In this document: positions 9,845-18,763 of the stretch, in pieces
Numbering within the stretch: the stretch's first letter is position 1
Layout of the letters: each line of letters begins with the position of its first letter
Assembly (NCBI GenBank): GCA_910588855.1
Contig: CAJUSR010000003.1
Coordinates: forward strand, 1 to 64,000
DNA: 64,000 bases
Origin: an uncultured Kineothrix sp.
Lineage (GTDB): Bacteria; Bacillota; Clostridia; Lachnospirales; Lachnospiraceae
Direction: 5' to 3'
Made by a program: the position numbers and the translations under genes
Notes under the pieces: model-generated
What the model was told of the DNA's origin: nothing
Database searches by the model: none
What the model saw: the letters and a program-made list of their open reading frames with translations, nothing else

Positions 9845-11846
9845 AAAAGACAATCATATAACATCTTGGATTGCCCCGTTTTGGGCGTTGGCCGGAACTA
9901 TGTGCCTGCCTTATATGCTGAACCTGAAGGGGGAAACCCTTGCTATAAGCAATAGCTGGTTCAGCGTTTTGCTATGGGCTTCTTTATGGGTTTCCATAAA
10001 ATGGGCAATGGACAGGGAAAAAGAGGAGGGCAGGCGGGAAAAAACAGCCGCTTATGGCCTGGGGTGCTGCTTTTCCTTATGCCTTGCTTTTGGCGTGTCG
10101 TTGGAACAGGCGCAGAGTGTAGCGTTTGGCGATGGGATGATGTGGCTTTTCGCAGCAGTGTGGGGAGGGATATTCGGTCTTTGGATAGGGAAATCATGGG
10201 AGTTTCTGGGGAAAAGGGCTGATTACACAAAAAGGATGAAAGAGGATGCGGAAAATGCCGGAGAATGCAGGGAAGGCAAAGAAAAACGGGGGGAAGATGG
10301 ACAAAACAGTGGAAGAAAAGGAAAGTATGAGGAAGACGGAGTAGAACAAGAGGGGTTAGAACAGGAAGGAGTAAGGCAAGAAGTAGGAGAGAAAGTCAGG
10401 AAGGAACAGGGAGAAGAAACAGGGATATCCGGAAATAGGAAGAGAAGGATGGAAAGATGGCTGGAAAAATGGGATGGGCTGTCCGGGAAAAAACGGGCGG
10501 CGCTTCTGGTTTGTTTTTTCCTGCTGTGCTGGATTCCCGTATTCCTTGCTGTGTATCCGGGGTTTTTTGTGTATGATGCACAGGACGAGTTGATTCAAGT
10601 ACAGACTAGGAATTTTACAACCCATCATCCCTTGCCCCATGTACTTCTCCTTGGAGGCGTAATATTGGCGGTGAATAAACTGACAGGCTCTTATAATGCC
10701 GGGATTGCGGTATATACTTTCCTGCAGATGTGCCTGATGTCCGGGGTATTTACGTATGTGGTTACTTATATGAAAAAATGCAGGATAAAAAGGGCATTCC
10801 GGGTAGCGGCAAGTTTGTATTTCGGCTTTTTCCCGGTGATTGTTATGTTTGCACTATGTTCTGCCAAAGACGGGATTTTTACAGGGGCGATGCTTCTCTT
10901 GCTCATTGCGTTGTATGAGATGGGGAAAGAAAAAGAAAAGTTTTTTGCCGGATGGAAGAAACCGTTGTTCTTATTTGCCAGCGCTTTTGTGATGATGTGT
11001 TTCCGCCATAACGGGATGTATGCATTTCTTGTCCTTTCCCCTTTGCTTTTTTTCTATATGAAAGGGTGCCGGAAAAAAATGGGTATGCTATTGGCTGCCA
11101 TATTTGCCGCTTATTTTTTGTTTTCCGCAGGGCTAACGGCTATCCTTGGAGCGGAGGATTCGGAAAATCAGGAAATGCTTACCGTACCGATACAGCAGAT
11201 GGCAAGAGTTTACCGGTATGATAAGGAAAGTTTGACCGAAGAGGAAATGGAAACATTATATGAAATCATACCGGAAGATGCATTGCGTTTTTATACCCCG
11301 AAGGTTTCGGATGGGGTAAAAATATGGTTCCGGAACGATGCTTTTGCAGAAAATCCGGCAAAATACGGCAGGCTTTGGCTCAAATTGGGGCTAAAACATC
11401 CGTTTACTTATTTGAACGCATGGTTTATGACATCCTATGGATTCTGGTATCCGGATACGGTAATCGATGTATACCGGGGGAACAGTGTATTTACTTTTAC
11501 TTATGAGGATAGTTCGTTCTTTGGTTATGAAGTAGAACAGCCCGGAACGAGGGAAAGCAAACTGCCTTGGCTGGATGGATTCTACAGGATGCTTTCGCTG
11601 GAAATTGCCCAGCAGAGAGTGCCGCTTATTTCCATGCTGTTTTCGCCCGGATTCCTTTTTTGGATATTTGCCTTTGCAGCGGGGTATGCTTTTTACAGGA
11701 AGAACGACAGGGTGCTGCTTCCGTTTACAATGGTGTTTTTGGTTTGGCTGACGGTAATATTGGGACCTACATATCTGCCCAGATATGTACTGATTCTTTG
11801 GTTTGCATTGCCGGGGGCGTTGGGAGTGCTGGGGATGGAAGGTTAG
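9828..11846 (+). CDS. DUF6020-like polytopic membrane protein with a highly charged insert
   Basis: A 672-residue membrane protein overlapping the previous gene by 17 bases. After three or four N-terminal helices there is a hydrophilic, Glu/Lys/Arg/Gly-rich segment (about residues 136-215) containing near-repeats of EQEG. The second membrane half follows with AVYPGFFVYDAQDELIQ and THHPLPHVLLLGG, a pattern I associate with DUF6020 proteins, which look like GT-C or polymerase-type enzymes of surface glycans. The Asp-Glu loop and following His residues could be catalytic. The charged insert is not expected in the family and is probably a cytoplasmic or extracytoplasmic linker. Exact function unknown; glycosyl transfer or polymer modification is inferred from context. 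Confidence 0.6.
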   Translation: MKKNGKKDNHITSWIAPFWALAGTMCLPYMLNLKGETLAISNSWFSVLLWASLWVSIKWAMDREKEEGRREKTAAYGLGCCFSLCLAFGVSLEQAQSVAFGDGMMWLFAAVWGGIFGLWIGKSWEFLGKRADYTKRMKEDAENAGECREGKEKRGEDGQNSGRKGKYEEDGVEQEGLEQEGVRQEVGEKVRKEQGEETGISGNRKRRMERWLEKWDGLSGKKRAALLVCFFLLCWIPVFLAVYPGFFVYDAQDELIQVQTRNFTTHHPLPHVLLLGGVILAVNKLTGSYNAGIAVYTFLQMCLMSGVFTYVVTYMKKCRIKRAFRVAASLYFGFFPVIVMFALCSAKDGIFTGAMLLLLIALYEMGKEKEKFFAGWKKPLFLFASAFVMMCFRHNGMYAFLVLSPLLFFYMKGCRKKMGMLLAAIFAAYFLFSAGLTAILGAEDSENQEMLTVPIQQMARVYRYDKESLTEEEMETLYEIIPEDALRFYTPKVSDGVKIWFRNDAFAENPAKYGRLWLKLGLKHPFTYLNAWFMTSYGFWYPDTVIDVYRGNSVFTFTYEDSSFFGYEVEQPGTRESKLPWLDGFYRMLSLEIAQQRVPLISMLFSPGFLFWIFAFAAGYAFYRKNDRVLLPFTMVFLVWLTVILGPTYLPRYVLILWFALPGALGVLGMEG

Positions 11847-12243
11847 TAGGGTAGAAGGTTAACGGTACCGGACGCCGTGAGGAACATAAAATGCTCCGTC
11901 ACCGCGCTTTCGCTCGGTAAAAAGCGTAACGGACACTAAACTTGTGAGGAACCTCGTTAAGTGCCGACGCTTTTTAACGGGTTCCTTGAGCATTTTATGT
12001 TCTTCACGACTGAACTAAGGCACTAACTAAATAACATTGGGTATTTGCCGTCTGTTTTTTTGGCAGCGATAGCCTAGCCCCTATGCCTTTCTATTTTATA
12101 AGGAGCCCCTTAAAAAACGTCAGCACTTAGCGAGGTTTTTTACGAGCTTAGTGCTGCTACGTTTTTTGTGGAGAGGGAGCGGGGCGACGTGAAAATAGAA
12201 AGGCATAGGGGCGGCCCAATCACAAATCTAAAAAGCAACATCC
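11847..12243. repeat. non-coding stretch with two related palindromic elements in opposite orientation
   Basis: I see no gene here. Element A has 21-base outer arms at 11876-11896 and 11988-12008 (20 of 21 positions pair) and an inner 10-base stem, 11918-11927 with 11967-11976. Element B has perfect 21-base outer arms at 12077-12097 and 12192-12212. A 36-base core at 11952-11987 (plus strand) and one at 12100-12135 (minus strand) agree at 31 of 36 positions without gaps, so A and B are related copies facing opposite ways; the outer arms are not related. No transposase, target duplication or clear T-tract terminator is seen. They may be transcription attenuators, small non-autonomous mobile elements or invertible segments. 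Confidence 0.75.
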
Positions 12244-12272
12244 TTGTAAACTGCCCCCAACTGTGCTATACT
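12244..12272 (+). promoter_or_regulatory. sigma-A-type promoter for the Pgl-like gene block
   Basis: TTGTAA at 12244-12249 and TATACT at 12267-12272 are spaced by exactly 17 bases, 56 bases before the ATG at 12328. It is the best promoter-like sequence in the window. It lies directly after the second palindromic element and would drive the ligase-pglF-pglE-pglC block. Confidence 0.65.
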
Positions 12273-12327
12273 TACCCAAGTATTGGATTGAAAAATAAGG
12301 AAAAACGTGACGAATGGAGAAGACATA

Positions 12328-15084
12328 ATGTATAAAGTTGTGAAGAAAAGCCGTGCGATACAGTGTATGATTGTCTTTGTCGCATTGTTTATTATGTTTA
12401 CTATATTTCCTTTGCGGTTGTGGGAGGAAAATATCCCTTCGGTGAGCAATCAGATTTTAGCGGGCTCTTCCGATAGCGTGGGCGAGGATTATATGCTTCA
12501 GAGGTTTATTGCCCAATATGACCATCTGGGCACCATTAATTTGTATCTGGTGGATTTTAAAAACGGATGGAATAGGGATCAAAGCGTTAATTCGTTTATT
12601 TTCCGTATGCTTGACTCGGATATGCAGATTTTGTTTGAGGAAATTATAGATACCAGATTCATTGATATCCCAGGTTTTTGCACCGTGTATATCAATGAGG
12701 ATATGGAAGTAGGTAAGGATTATTACTATTTCCTGCAAGGGATGAACGGGAGCCGGGCCTGGTTTGGGCTGGAAGAAACTGCTTCGGCGGGAACGCCTTA
12801 TGTGAGCCGTTTGATTTATAATTATGATGAATTGGAAGGCTATAATGTGATAGGGGAATATAACTATACCGTGCCTTTGCGCAAGGAGAAGGTGTTTTTG
12901 TACGACGCCCTCCTTTTGGCTACGATGCTTCTTTTGGTAGGTGCGGTGGAGCTATATTATAGGGTAACGAAGAGGGATAAGCTGATTACGGTGGAGAAGG
13001 CTTTGCGCATTGCCGGCAATTTGCTGGCGGGTGCAGGTGTGGCCTATGCGGTTTGGAATATCAGTATCCGGCGGTTTTTCAGCGGGAATCCGGTGGACAA
13101 TGTATTTTATACCATAGGGGCTTTGCTTGGTTTCGGTTCGCTGTTTTATATGATTAATTACAGGAAGGACAGGGAAGCCTATGTTCCTTTGGGGAAAAGG
13201 TTAGCGGCTGGCTGGCAGAATGTACTGCAGATTGTATTCATAGCGGCAGGTGTTTGGGCATGCTGCAATTATATGAACGGTCTATATGAGATTCATCATA
13301 GGGTTGCGGAGCGGCAATTTATTGTATTTCTGGCATTAGCTGCTATTGTTATGTGCGAAAAGAAAGAGATTTTCAATAAGCTGACCGTTGTTTATGCACT
13401 GGCGGCGGCAGGCATTACGTTATGGTACCGGAGCATTTATGTGGATTACCTTGCTATGGATGAATGGGATTTGCGGATTCTGAGATGGGGTATTGCCGCT
13501 GTTGTTTTGTCAGGTTTTCTTATCGTCAATATTGTGATGCAGTTGATAAAGAAAAAGAAGCTGTCGCGCTTTTCCTGGTGGTATGGCATCGTTTTGGCTT
13601 CATTCTTTGTACTGATTATTGCATTCCGTAATACCAGATGGTGGACGGTGGCTTTGGCATGCGCATTCACTTTATTTTATATTCGCTATGCCCTTTGGGA
13701 TAAAAAGGCATATTTGCTGCAAAATATATGTAACGGGCTGTTGCTGAATTTTGTATGTTCCATGCTGTTTTCTTTTATGAGAAGACCTTTCCTGTCATGG
13801 ATATACCCAAGGTTCCCGTTTATATTCCATACGGTAACGGTGACGGCTGTTTATATGACATTTATTATGTGCGCAGCGTTGATGAAGCTGACGGATAAAT
13901 ACGAAAAGTGTTTTTGCATAGAAGGGGCGGAGCGTCCGGGCGGGCTGGAAGGGCTGAGATATATATGGAAAGAGCTTCTTTTGTTTGGGCTGTCAGGCAC
14001 CTATATGCTGTTTACCGCTTCCCGGACAGGATTTCTTGCGGTGGCGGTTATGACAATTGTAACGCTGGTGTTTTTTGTCCTGGGTATCGGCAGGGGAAAA
14101 GCAAAAAAGGTTGCCATATTCCTTGCGATGATGGTATGTTCTGTCGCATGGTGCTTTCCGGTAGTGTTTACTGCTCAGAGGGTATTGCCTGCTATGTGCA
14201 GCAACATTTTCAAATACGAGGTGGAAGAATTTCCGGATGAGATTACAAGAGGGGATGAATGGGATTCCATGTACTATATTACCGTACAACGGTTTGTGGA
14301 AGTGTTCAACAACAAGATATTCGGCATGCCGGAAAGCGGAACAAGCTCATATGAAAGGAGCGAGGAGTACCAGAAATACAGGTCAAAACGCTTTAACAAC
14401 AAAGGGGAAGTTGTTTGGGATGGCGGTGTGGATGAATTATATGAAGAAGAGAAACCGGAACAGGCAGCAACCGGCAATCCTGTCGGGGAGGAAGACGGCG
14501 AAGAAAGTGCGGAGACTCCCAAACTGGAGATTATCGGTATAAAGACAGAAGAAGAGAGGATGGCGGAGGAAGCTGAGGCTGCAAAGCTGGAAGCGGAAGC
14601 AAAAGCAGGCGGCCATGTGGAAGAGCAGGAAGAGGAAGAAGAAGTTATAGAGGATTTAAGCGTATATGAAAAGACAGAGGAATATGCGAACGGAAGGATG
14701 GACATTTTCCGGGCGTATCTGGAACAACTGAACCTGACAGGGCATGAAGAAATGGGAGCCATATTGCCGAATGGGGAATTGGCAGTCCATGCCCATAATA
14801 TTTATTTGCAGGTAGCTTACGACCACGGCATTGTGGTCGGGGTTGTATTCCTTTTTGTGGGAGCCGCGGCTTTTGTGCAGGGATGTATTTTCTATAAGAA
14901 AAGGAAATACCAGGTTCCCTGTGCGGCATTGCCGGCAGCGGCAATTGCTGCATTTGCTATGGCAGGGCTGGTGGAGTGGATTTTCCATCTGTGCCATCCT
15001 GCTGGATTTGTATTGATGCTTGTATTGGCGCCTTTGCTTTTTGATATGGGAGAAAAAAAGGACAAAGCAAATGAAAAAAGATAA
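12328..15084 (+). CDS. Wzy_C-type membrane protein: O-antigen ligase or PglL-like O-oligosaccharyltransferase candidate
   Basis: A 918-residue protein with one N-terminal helix, an extracytoplasmic domain of about 180 residues, then about twelve helices. The C-terminal large loop contains the pattern NGRMDIFRAYLEQLNLTGH and near residue 821 HAHNIYLQVAYDHG, resembling the conserved His-Asn loop of WaaL ligases, Wzy polymerases and PglL-type O-oligosaccharyltransferases. Between about 702 and 790 lies an acidic Glu/Ala-rich insert in that loop. The ATG at 12328 has GGAGA 7 bases upstream and is preferred to the GTG at 12307. It overlaps pglF by 14 bases. Its place at the head of a Pgl-like pathway suggests it moves the finished lipid-linked glycan to an acceptor (protein, lipid or wall polymer) or polymerises it. 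Confidence 0.6.
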   Translation: MYKVVKKSRAIQCMIVFVALFIMFTIFPLRLWEENIPSVSNQILAGSSDSVGEDYMLQRFIAQYDHLGTINLYLVDFKNGWNRDQSVNSFIFRMLDSDMQILFEEIIDTRFIDIPGFCTVYINEDMEVGKDYYYFLQGMNGSRAWFGLEETASAGTPYVSRLIYNYDELEGYNVIGEYNYTVPLRKEKVFLYDALLLATMLLLVGAVELYYRVTKRDKLITVEKALRIAGNLLAGAGVAYAVWNISIRRFFSGNPVDNVFYTIGALLGFGSLFYMINYRKDREAYVPLGKRLAAGWQNVLQIVFIAAGVWACCNYMNGLYEIHHRVAERQFIVFLALAAIVMCEKKEIFNKLTVVYALAAAGITLWYRSIYVDYLAMDEWDLRILRWGIAAVVLSGFLIVNIVMQLIKKKKLSRFSWWYGIVLASFFVLIIAFRNTRWWTVALACAFTLFYIRYALWDKKAYLLQNICNGLLLNFVCSMLFSFMRRPFLSWIYPRFPFIFHTVTVTAVYMTFIMCAALMKLTDKYEKCFCIEGAERPGGLEGLRYIWKELLLFGLSGTYMLFTASRTGFLAVAVMTIVTLVFFVLGIGRGKAKKVAIFLAMMVCSVAWCFPVVFTAQRVLPAMCSNIFKYEVEEFPDEITRGDEWDSMYYITVQRFVEVFNNKIFGMPESGTSSYERSEEYQKYRSKRFNNKGEVVWDGGVDELYEEEKPEQAATGNPVGEEDGEESAETPKLEIIGIKTEEERMAEEAEAAKLEAEAKAGGHVEEQEEEEEVIEDLSVYEKTEEYANGRMDIFRAYLEQLNLTGHEEMGAILPNGELAVHAHNIYLQVAYDHGIVVGVVFLFVGAAAFVQGCIFYKKRKYQVPCAALPAAAIAAFAMAGLVEWIFHLCHPAGFVLMLVLAPLLFDMGEKKDKANEKR

Positions 15085-16939
15085 GAAACCTTTTAATGTA
15101 AAACTGTTTTACAGAAGAACATGTTTGATTATTTATGATATTATCAGCGTTGTTTTTGCCAGCTATATGGCGGTGTTAATCCGTTATGAATTTCATTTGG
15201 ATACGATACCGGATCATTTCCTGGAACCGATTAACCGGTTTTTGCCGGTGAATATCGTTCTGACCCTTCTTGTTTTTTATTTGTTCCGGCTATATCATAG
15301 CCTGTGGGCTTTTGCCGGGGAAAACGAGCTGCAGAATTTAGTGGTGTCCTGCGTGATTTCGGCGGCTTTAAACAGCGTAGGGCTGCAGTTTTTTAAGACA
15401 ACGGAGCAGCCGGTGCCGAAAAGCTATTATTTCCTGTATATGTTTGTGCTGATTAGCATGATGTTTATCAGCCGTTTCTCATACCGGTTTCTGCGCAGCA
15501 TGAAGCACAAGCAGCAGAATAAGAAAAACGGTATTTCCGTTATGGTAATCGGCGCCGGGGAAGCGGCCAATGTGATTATCAAGGAAATCGTAAACAGCAA
15601 TTTCAGCACGATGGTAATCCGCTGCATTATCGACGATGACCAGGGGAAATGGGGCAGATATATTCAGGGGATTAAAGTAGCCGGAGGACGGGACAGGATT
15701 ATCGAATCCGCCGATATTTATGATATCGATGAAATCATTGTGGCGATGCCGTCCATATCCCGCTCGGAACTGCGAAAAATATTGGAGATATGCAAGGAAA
15801 CCAATTGTAAATTGCGTTCCCTTCCCGGCATGTATCAGCTAGTAAACGGGGAAGTGAATGTCAGCAAGCTACGGGATGTGGAAGTGGAGGACTTGCTGGG
15901 AAGGGATCCTATTTCCGTGGATTTGGATTCTATACTTGGCTATGTGCAGAATAAGGTGGTGCTGGTAACCGGCGGCGGCGGCTCTATCGGCAGCGAATTA
16001 TGCAGGCAGATTGCCTGTCATAAACCGAAGCAGTTAATTATTATTGATATTTATGAAAATAACGTATATGATATCCAGCAGGAATTAAAGACAAAATATC
16101 CGGAACTGAAATTGACGGTATTGATTGCTTCCGTACGGAATACCAACCGGATGAACTGCATTTTTGAAAAATACAGACCGGAAATTGTTTATCATGCGGC
16201 AGCCCATAAACATGTTCCTTTAATGGAGGACAGTCCCAATGAGGCAGTGAAGAACAATGTGTTCGGAACTTGGAAAACCGCCCAGGCGGCAGCGTTTTAT
16301 GGGGTGAAAAAATTTGTGCTGATTTCCACGGATAAAGCAGTAAACCCTACGAACATTATGGGGGCCAGCAAACGTATCTGCGAAATGATTATCCAGACAT
16401 TTAATAACCATTATGACACGGAATTTGTGGCAGTCCGTTTTGGAAATGTATTGGGGAGCAACGGCAGTGTAATCCCGCTGTTCCGCAAACAGATTATGGC
16501 AGGGGGACCGGTGACGGTAACCCATCCGGATATTATCCGTTATTTTATGACCATTCCTGAGGCGGTATCGTTGGTATTGCAGGCAGGGGCTTATGCAAAA
16601 GGCGGTGAAATCTTTGTGCTGGATATGGGGGAACCGGTAAAAATCCTGGATTTGGCAGAAAATTTAATCCGTTTGTCCGGATATCGTGTAGGCGAGGACA
16701 TAAAAATTAAGTTTACCGGCTTGAGGCCCGGCGAAAAATTGTATGAAGAGTTGCTGATGGATGAGGAAGGCATGAAGGAGACGGCGAATAAGCTGATTCA
16801 TGTTGGAAAACCTATTGAGATAGATGAAATGCAGTTTTTCCTTCAGCTAAAAAAATTGAAAGAAGAATCCAAAAACGAAAGCGGGGATATCCGGCCTTTG
16901 ATTCAGGAGATTGTACCCACTTACCATTATAGCGTATAA
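15071..16939 (+). CDS. pglF: UDP-N-acetylglucosamine 4,6-dehydratase, membrane form (PglF/CapD family)
   Basis: A 622-residue protein with N-terminal membrane helices (about 25-140), a first Rossmann-like nucleotide-binding region (VMVIGAGEAAN near 158) and a short-chain dehydrogenase domain (VLVTGGGGSIGSE near 299, catalytic-region STDKAVNPTNIMGASKR near 418). This is the long membrane dehydratase type that makes UDP-2-acetamido-2,6-dideoxy-xylo-4-hexulose from UDP-GlcNAc, the first step to bacillosamine-type sugars. I chose the ATG at 15071 because AAAGGA lies 8 bases upstream, giving a 14-base overlap with the preceding gene; upstream residues in this frame are inside that gene. The aminotransferase PglE follows directly. 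Confidence 0.9.
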   Translation: MKKDKKPFNVKLFYRRTCLIIYDIISVVFASYMAVLIRYEFHLDTIPDHFLEPINRFLPVNIVLTLLVFYLFRLYHSLWAFAGENELQNLVVSCVISAALNSVGLQFFKTTEQPVPKSYYFLYMFVLISMMFISRFSYRFLRSMKHKQQNKKNGISVMVIGAGEAANVIIKEIVNSNFSTMVIRCIIDDDQGKWGRYIQGIKVAGGRDRIIESADIYDIDEIIVAMPSISRSELRKILEICKETNCKLRSLPGMYQLVNGEVNVSKLRDVEVEDLLGRDPISVDLDSILGYVQNKVVLVTGGGGSIGSELCRQIACHKPKQLIIIDIYENNVYDIQQELKTKYPELKLTVLIASVRNTNRMNCIFEKYRPEIVYHAAAHKHVPLMEDSPNEAVKNNVFGTWKTAQAAAFYGVKKFVLISTDKAVNPTNIMGASKRICEMIIQTFNNHYDTEFVAVRFGNVLGSNGSVIPLFRKQIMAGGPVTVTHPDIIRYFMTIPEAVSLVLQAGAYAKGGEIFVLDMGEPVKILDLAENLIRLSGYRVGEDIKIKFTGLRPGEKLYEELLMDEEGMKETANKLIHVGKPIEIDEMQFFLQLKKLKEESKNESGDIRPLIQEIVPTYHYSV

Positions 16940-16971
16940 AAATACTCGAATAAGAAAAGGAAGGCATTGTT

Positions 16972-18102
16972 ATGGAAAGAAAAAGGATTTATCTTTCCTC
17001 CCCTACGATGCACGGGAAGGAACAGGAGTATGTAAAAGAGGCATTTGACACCAACTGGGTAGCACCTCTTGGGCCGAATGTAAATGGGTTTGAAAAGGAA
17101 TTGGCGGAATATGCAGGGATTTCCCATGCGGCGGCGCTGGATTCCGGTACGGCAGCTATCCATCTGTCATTAAAGTTGGCAGGCGTACAGGAAGGGGACG
17201 TAGTCTTTGTGCCTACGCTGACTTTTTCCGCCACATGCAATCCGGTGGTTTACGAAAAAGCATTGCCTGTTTTTATCGATTCGGAAGAGGAAACATGGAA
17301 TATGTCGCCGGAAGCGTTGGAGCGTGCTTTTGAGAAATATCCGAACCCGAAAGCGGTAATCGTAGTGCATTTATATGGAACTCCGGCTAAACTGGATGAA
17401 ATTATGGAAATTTGCAGGAAACACAATACGGTTATGATTGAAGACGCTGCGGAATCCTTGGGAAGTACCTATAAAGGGAAACAGACAGGGACTTTTGGCA
17501 AGTTTGGAATCTATTCTTTTAACGGGAATAAAATTATCACGACTTCCGGCGGGGGTATGCTGGTTTCGGAGGATGGGGAAATGATTCAAAGGGCAAGGTT
17601 CCTTTCCACGCAGGCAAGGGATCCGGCAAGGCATTACCAGCATTCCCAGATAGGCTATAATTACCGTATGAGCAATGTTACTGCGGGAATCGGCAGAGGG
17701 CAGCTTTTATCTTTGGAAGAGCATAAGAGGAAAAAGAAAGGGATTTATGAAAGATATAAAGAGGCTTTTTCGGATATAAAGGAAATAACAATGAATCCGT
17801 TGCACCCGGACGGGGACGCTAACTGCTGGCTGTCTTGCATGACGATAGATAAGGGCTGCAGCGTGACGAAAGATATGGTATTGGATGCATTGGAAGCGGA
17901 AAACATAGAATGCCGGCCGATTTGGAAGCCGATGCATTTACAGCCGGTGTTCGCAGGTTATGATTTCATCACGTTATGCGAAAATGGGGAAAGCGTGGCG
18001 GAGGACATCTTCAATCGCGGAGTGTGCCTGCCCAGCGATATCAAAAATACAGAGGAAGATATGGAACGGATTATCCGCATAATAAGGGAGCTGTATGTAT
18101 AA
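16972..18102 (+). CDS. pglE: UDP-4-amino-4,6-dideoxy-GlcNAc aminotransferase (PglE type)
   Basis: A 376-residue PLP aminotransferase of the DegT family. The N-terminus YLSSPTMHGKEQEYVKEAF, TNWVAPLGPNVNGFEKELAEY, EDAAESLGSTYKGKQTGTFG and the PLP-lysine segment SFNGNKIITTSGGGM (Lys187) are the PglE/PseC-like pattern, specifically PglE, which aminates C4 of the PglF product. AAGGAAGG lies about 8 bases before the ATG. It ends 8 bases inside the next gene, consistent with coupling. Together with PglF it should supply a UDP-4-amino-2-acetamido-2,4,6-trideoxyhexose. It is not close to the RffA-type enzyme at 5343 in its signature segments, so the two serve different sugars. Confidence 0.9.
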   Translation: MERKRIYLSSPTMHGKEQEYVKEAFDTNWVAPLGPNVNGFEKELAEYAGISHAAALDSGTAAIHLSLKLAGVQEGDVVFVPTLTFSATCNPVVYEKALPVFIDSEEETWNMSPEALERAFEKYPNPKAVIVVHLYGTPAKLDEIMEICRKHNTVMIEDAAESLGSTYKGKQTGTFGKFGIYSFNGNKIITTSGGGMLVSEDGEMIQRARFLSTQARDPARHYQHSQIGYNYRMSNVTAGIGRGQLLSLEEHKRKKKGIYERYKEAFSDIKEITMNPLHPDGDANCWLSCMTIDKGCSVTKDMVLDALEAENIECRPIWKPMHLQPVFAGYDFITLCENGESVAEDIFNRGVCLPSDIKNTEEDMERIIRIIRELYV

Positions 18103-18763
18103 AAGATTTATAAAAAGAGGATTGGATTTTATCTTGTCTTTGGCGGGAATCATCGTTTTAAGCCCGGTTTTTCTTGTGCTGGCCCTGCTGGTGCGCTGCA
18201 AGCTGGGCAGCCCGGTGCTATTCCGGCAGGAAAGGCCGGGGAAGGATGAAAAAATATTTACCCTTTGCAAGTTCCGGACAATGACGGATAAAAAAGATGC
18301 GGCGGGGAAATTATTGCCCGATAGCCAAAGGCTGACAAAATTTGGCAAATTTTTACGGGCAGCCAGTTTAGACGAGTTGCCGGAATTGTTTAATATTCTG
18401 AAAGGAGATATGAGCATTATCGGTCCACGGCCATTGCTTGTTTCTTATCTGCCTTATTATACGGAAGAAGAAAGGCTGCGCCATCATGTCAGGCCGGGGC
18501 TGACAGGGCTTGCCCAGGTAAGCGGAAGGAATTTCATTGATTGGGACAGTCGGATGGAAAAGGATGTGGAATATGTAAAAAACCTCTCTTTTGCTATGGA
18601 TGTAAAAGTGCTGTGGCTGACAGTGGAAACGGTGTTAGGCCATAGCGATGAAGTAGCGGAGGATACCAATGCGGTGGAAGGGAATTTTGCCCGGATTAGG
18701 CAGAAACGTCTGGAGGAAACGGGAAGCTTGAAGAAACCGGATAATGACGGGAGAATGCAATGA
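18095..18763 (+). CDS. pglC: small initiating phosphoglycosyltransferase (PglC type)
   Basis: A 222-residue monotopic phosphoglycosyltransferase: one N-terminal re-entrant membrane helix (residues 10-33), then FRQERPGKDEKIFTLCKFRTM, the catalytic Asp-Glu pair in ASLDELPELFN near 91-95, and KGDMSIIGPRPLL. PglC transfers a phospho-sugar (N,N'-diacetylbacillosamine phosphate in Campylobacter) from UDP to undecaprenyl phosphate and so starts a lipid-linked oligosaccharide. Size and order after pglF-pglE support this type rather than a long WbaP type. The start overlaps pglE by 8 bases and the end overlaps the ATP-grasp gene by 4, a tightly coupled set. Confidence 0.9.
   Translation: MYKRFIKRGLDFILSLAGIIVLSPVFLVLALLVRCKLGSPVLFRQERPGKDEKIFTLCKFRTMTDKKDAAGKLLPDSQRLTKFGKFLRAASLDELPELFNILKGDMSIIGPRPLLVSYLPYYTEEERLRHHVRPGLTGLAQVSGRNFIDWDSRMEKDVEYVKNLSFAMDVKVLWLTVETVLGHSDEVAEDTNAVEGNFARIRQKRLEETGSLKKPDNDGRMQ

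Noticed and set aside
11876..12008. Classical rho-independent terminator after the DUF6020-like gene
   Set aside because: The outer stem has a long interior and no T run directly after it; termination remains possible but the structure is not the usual kind.
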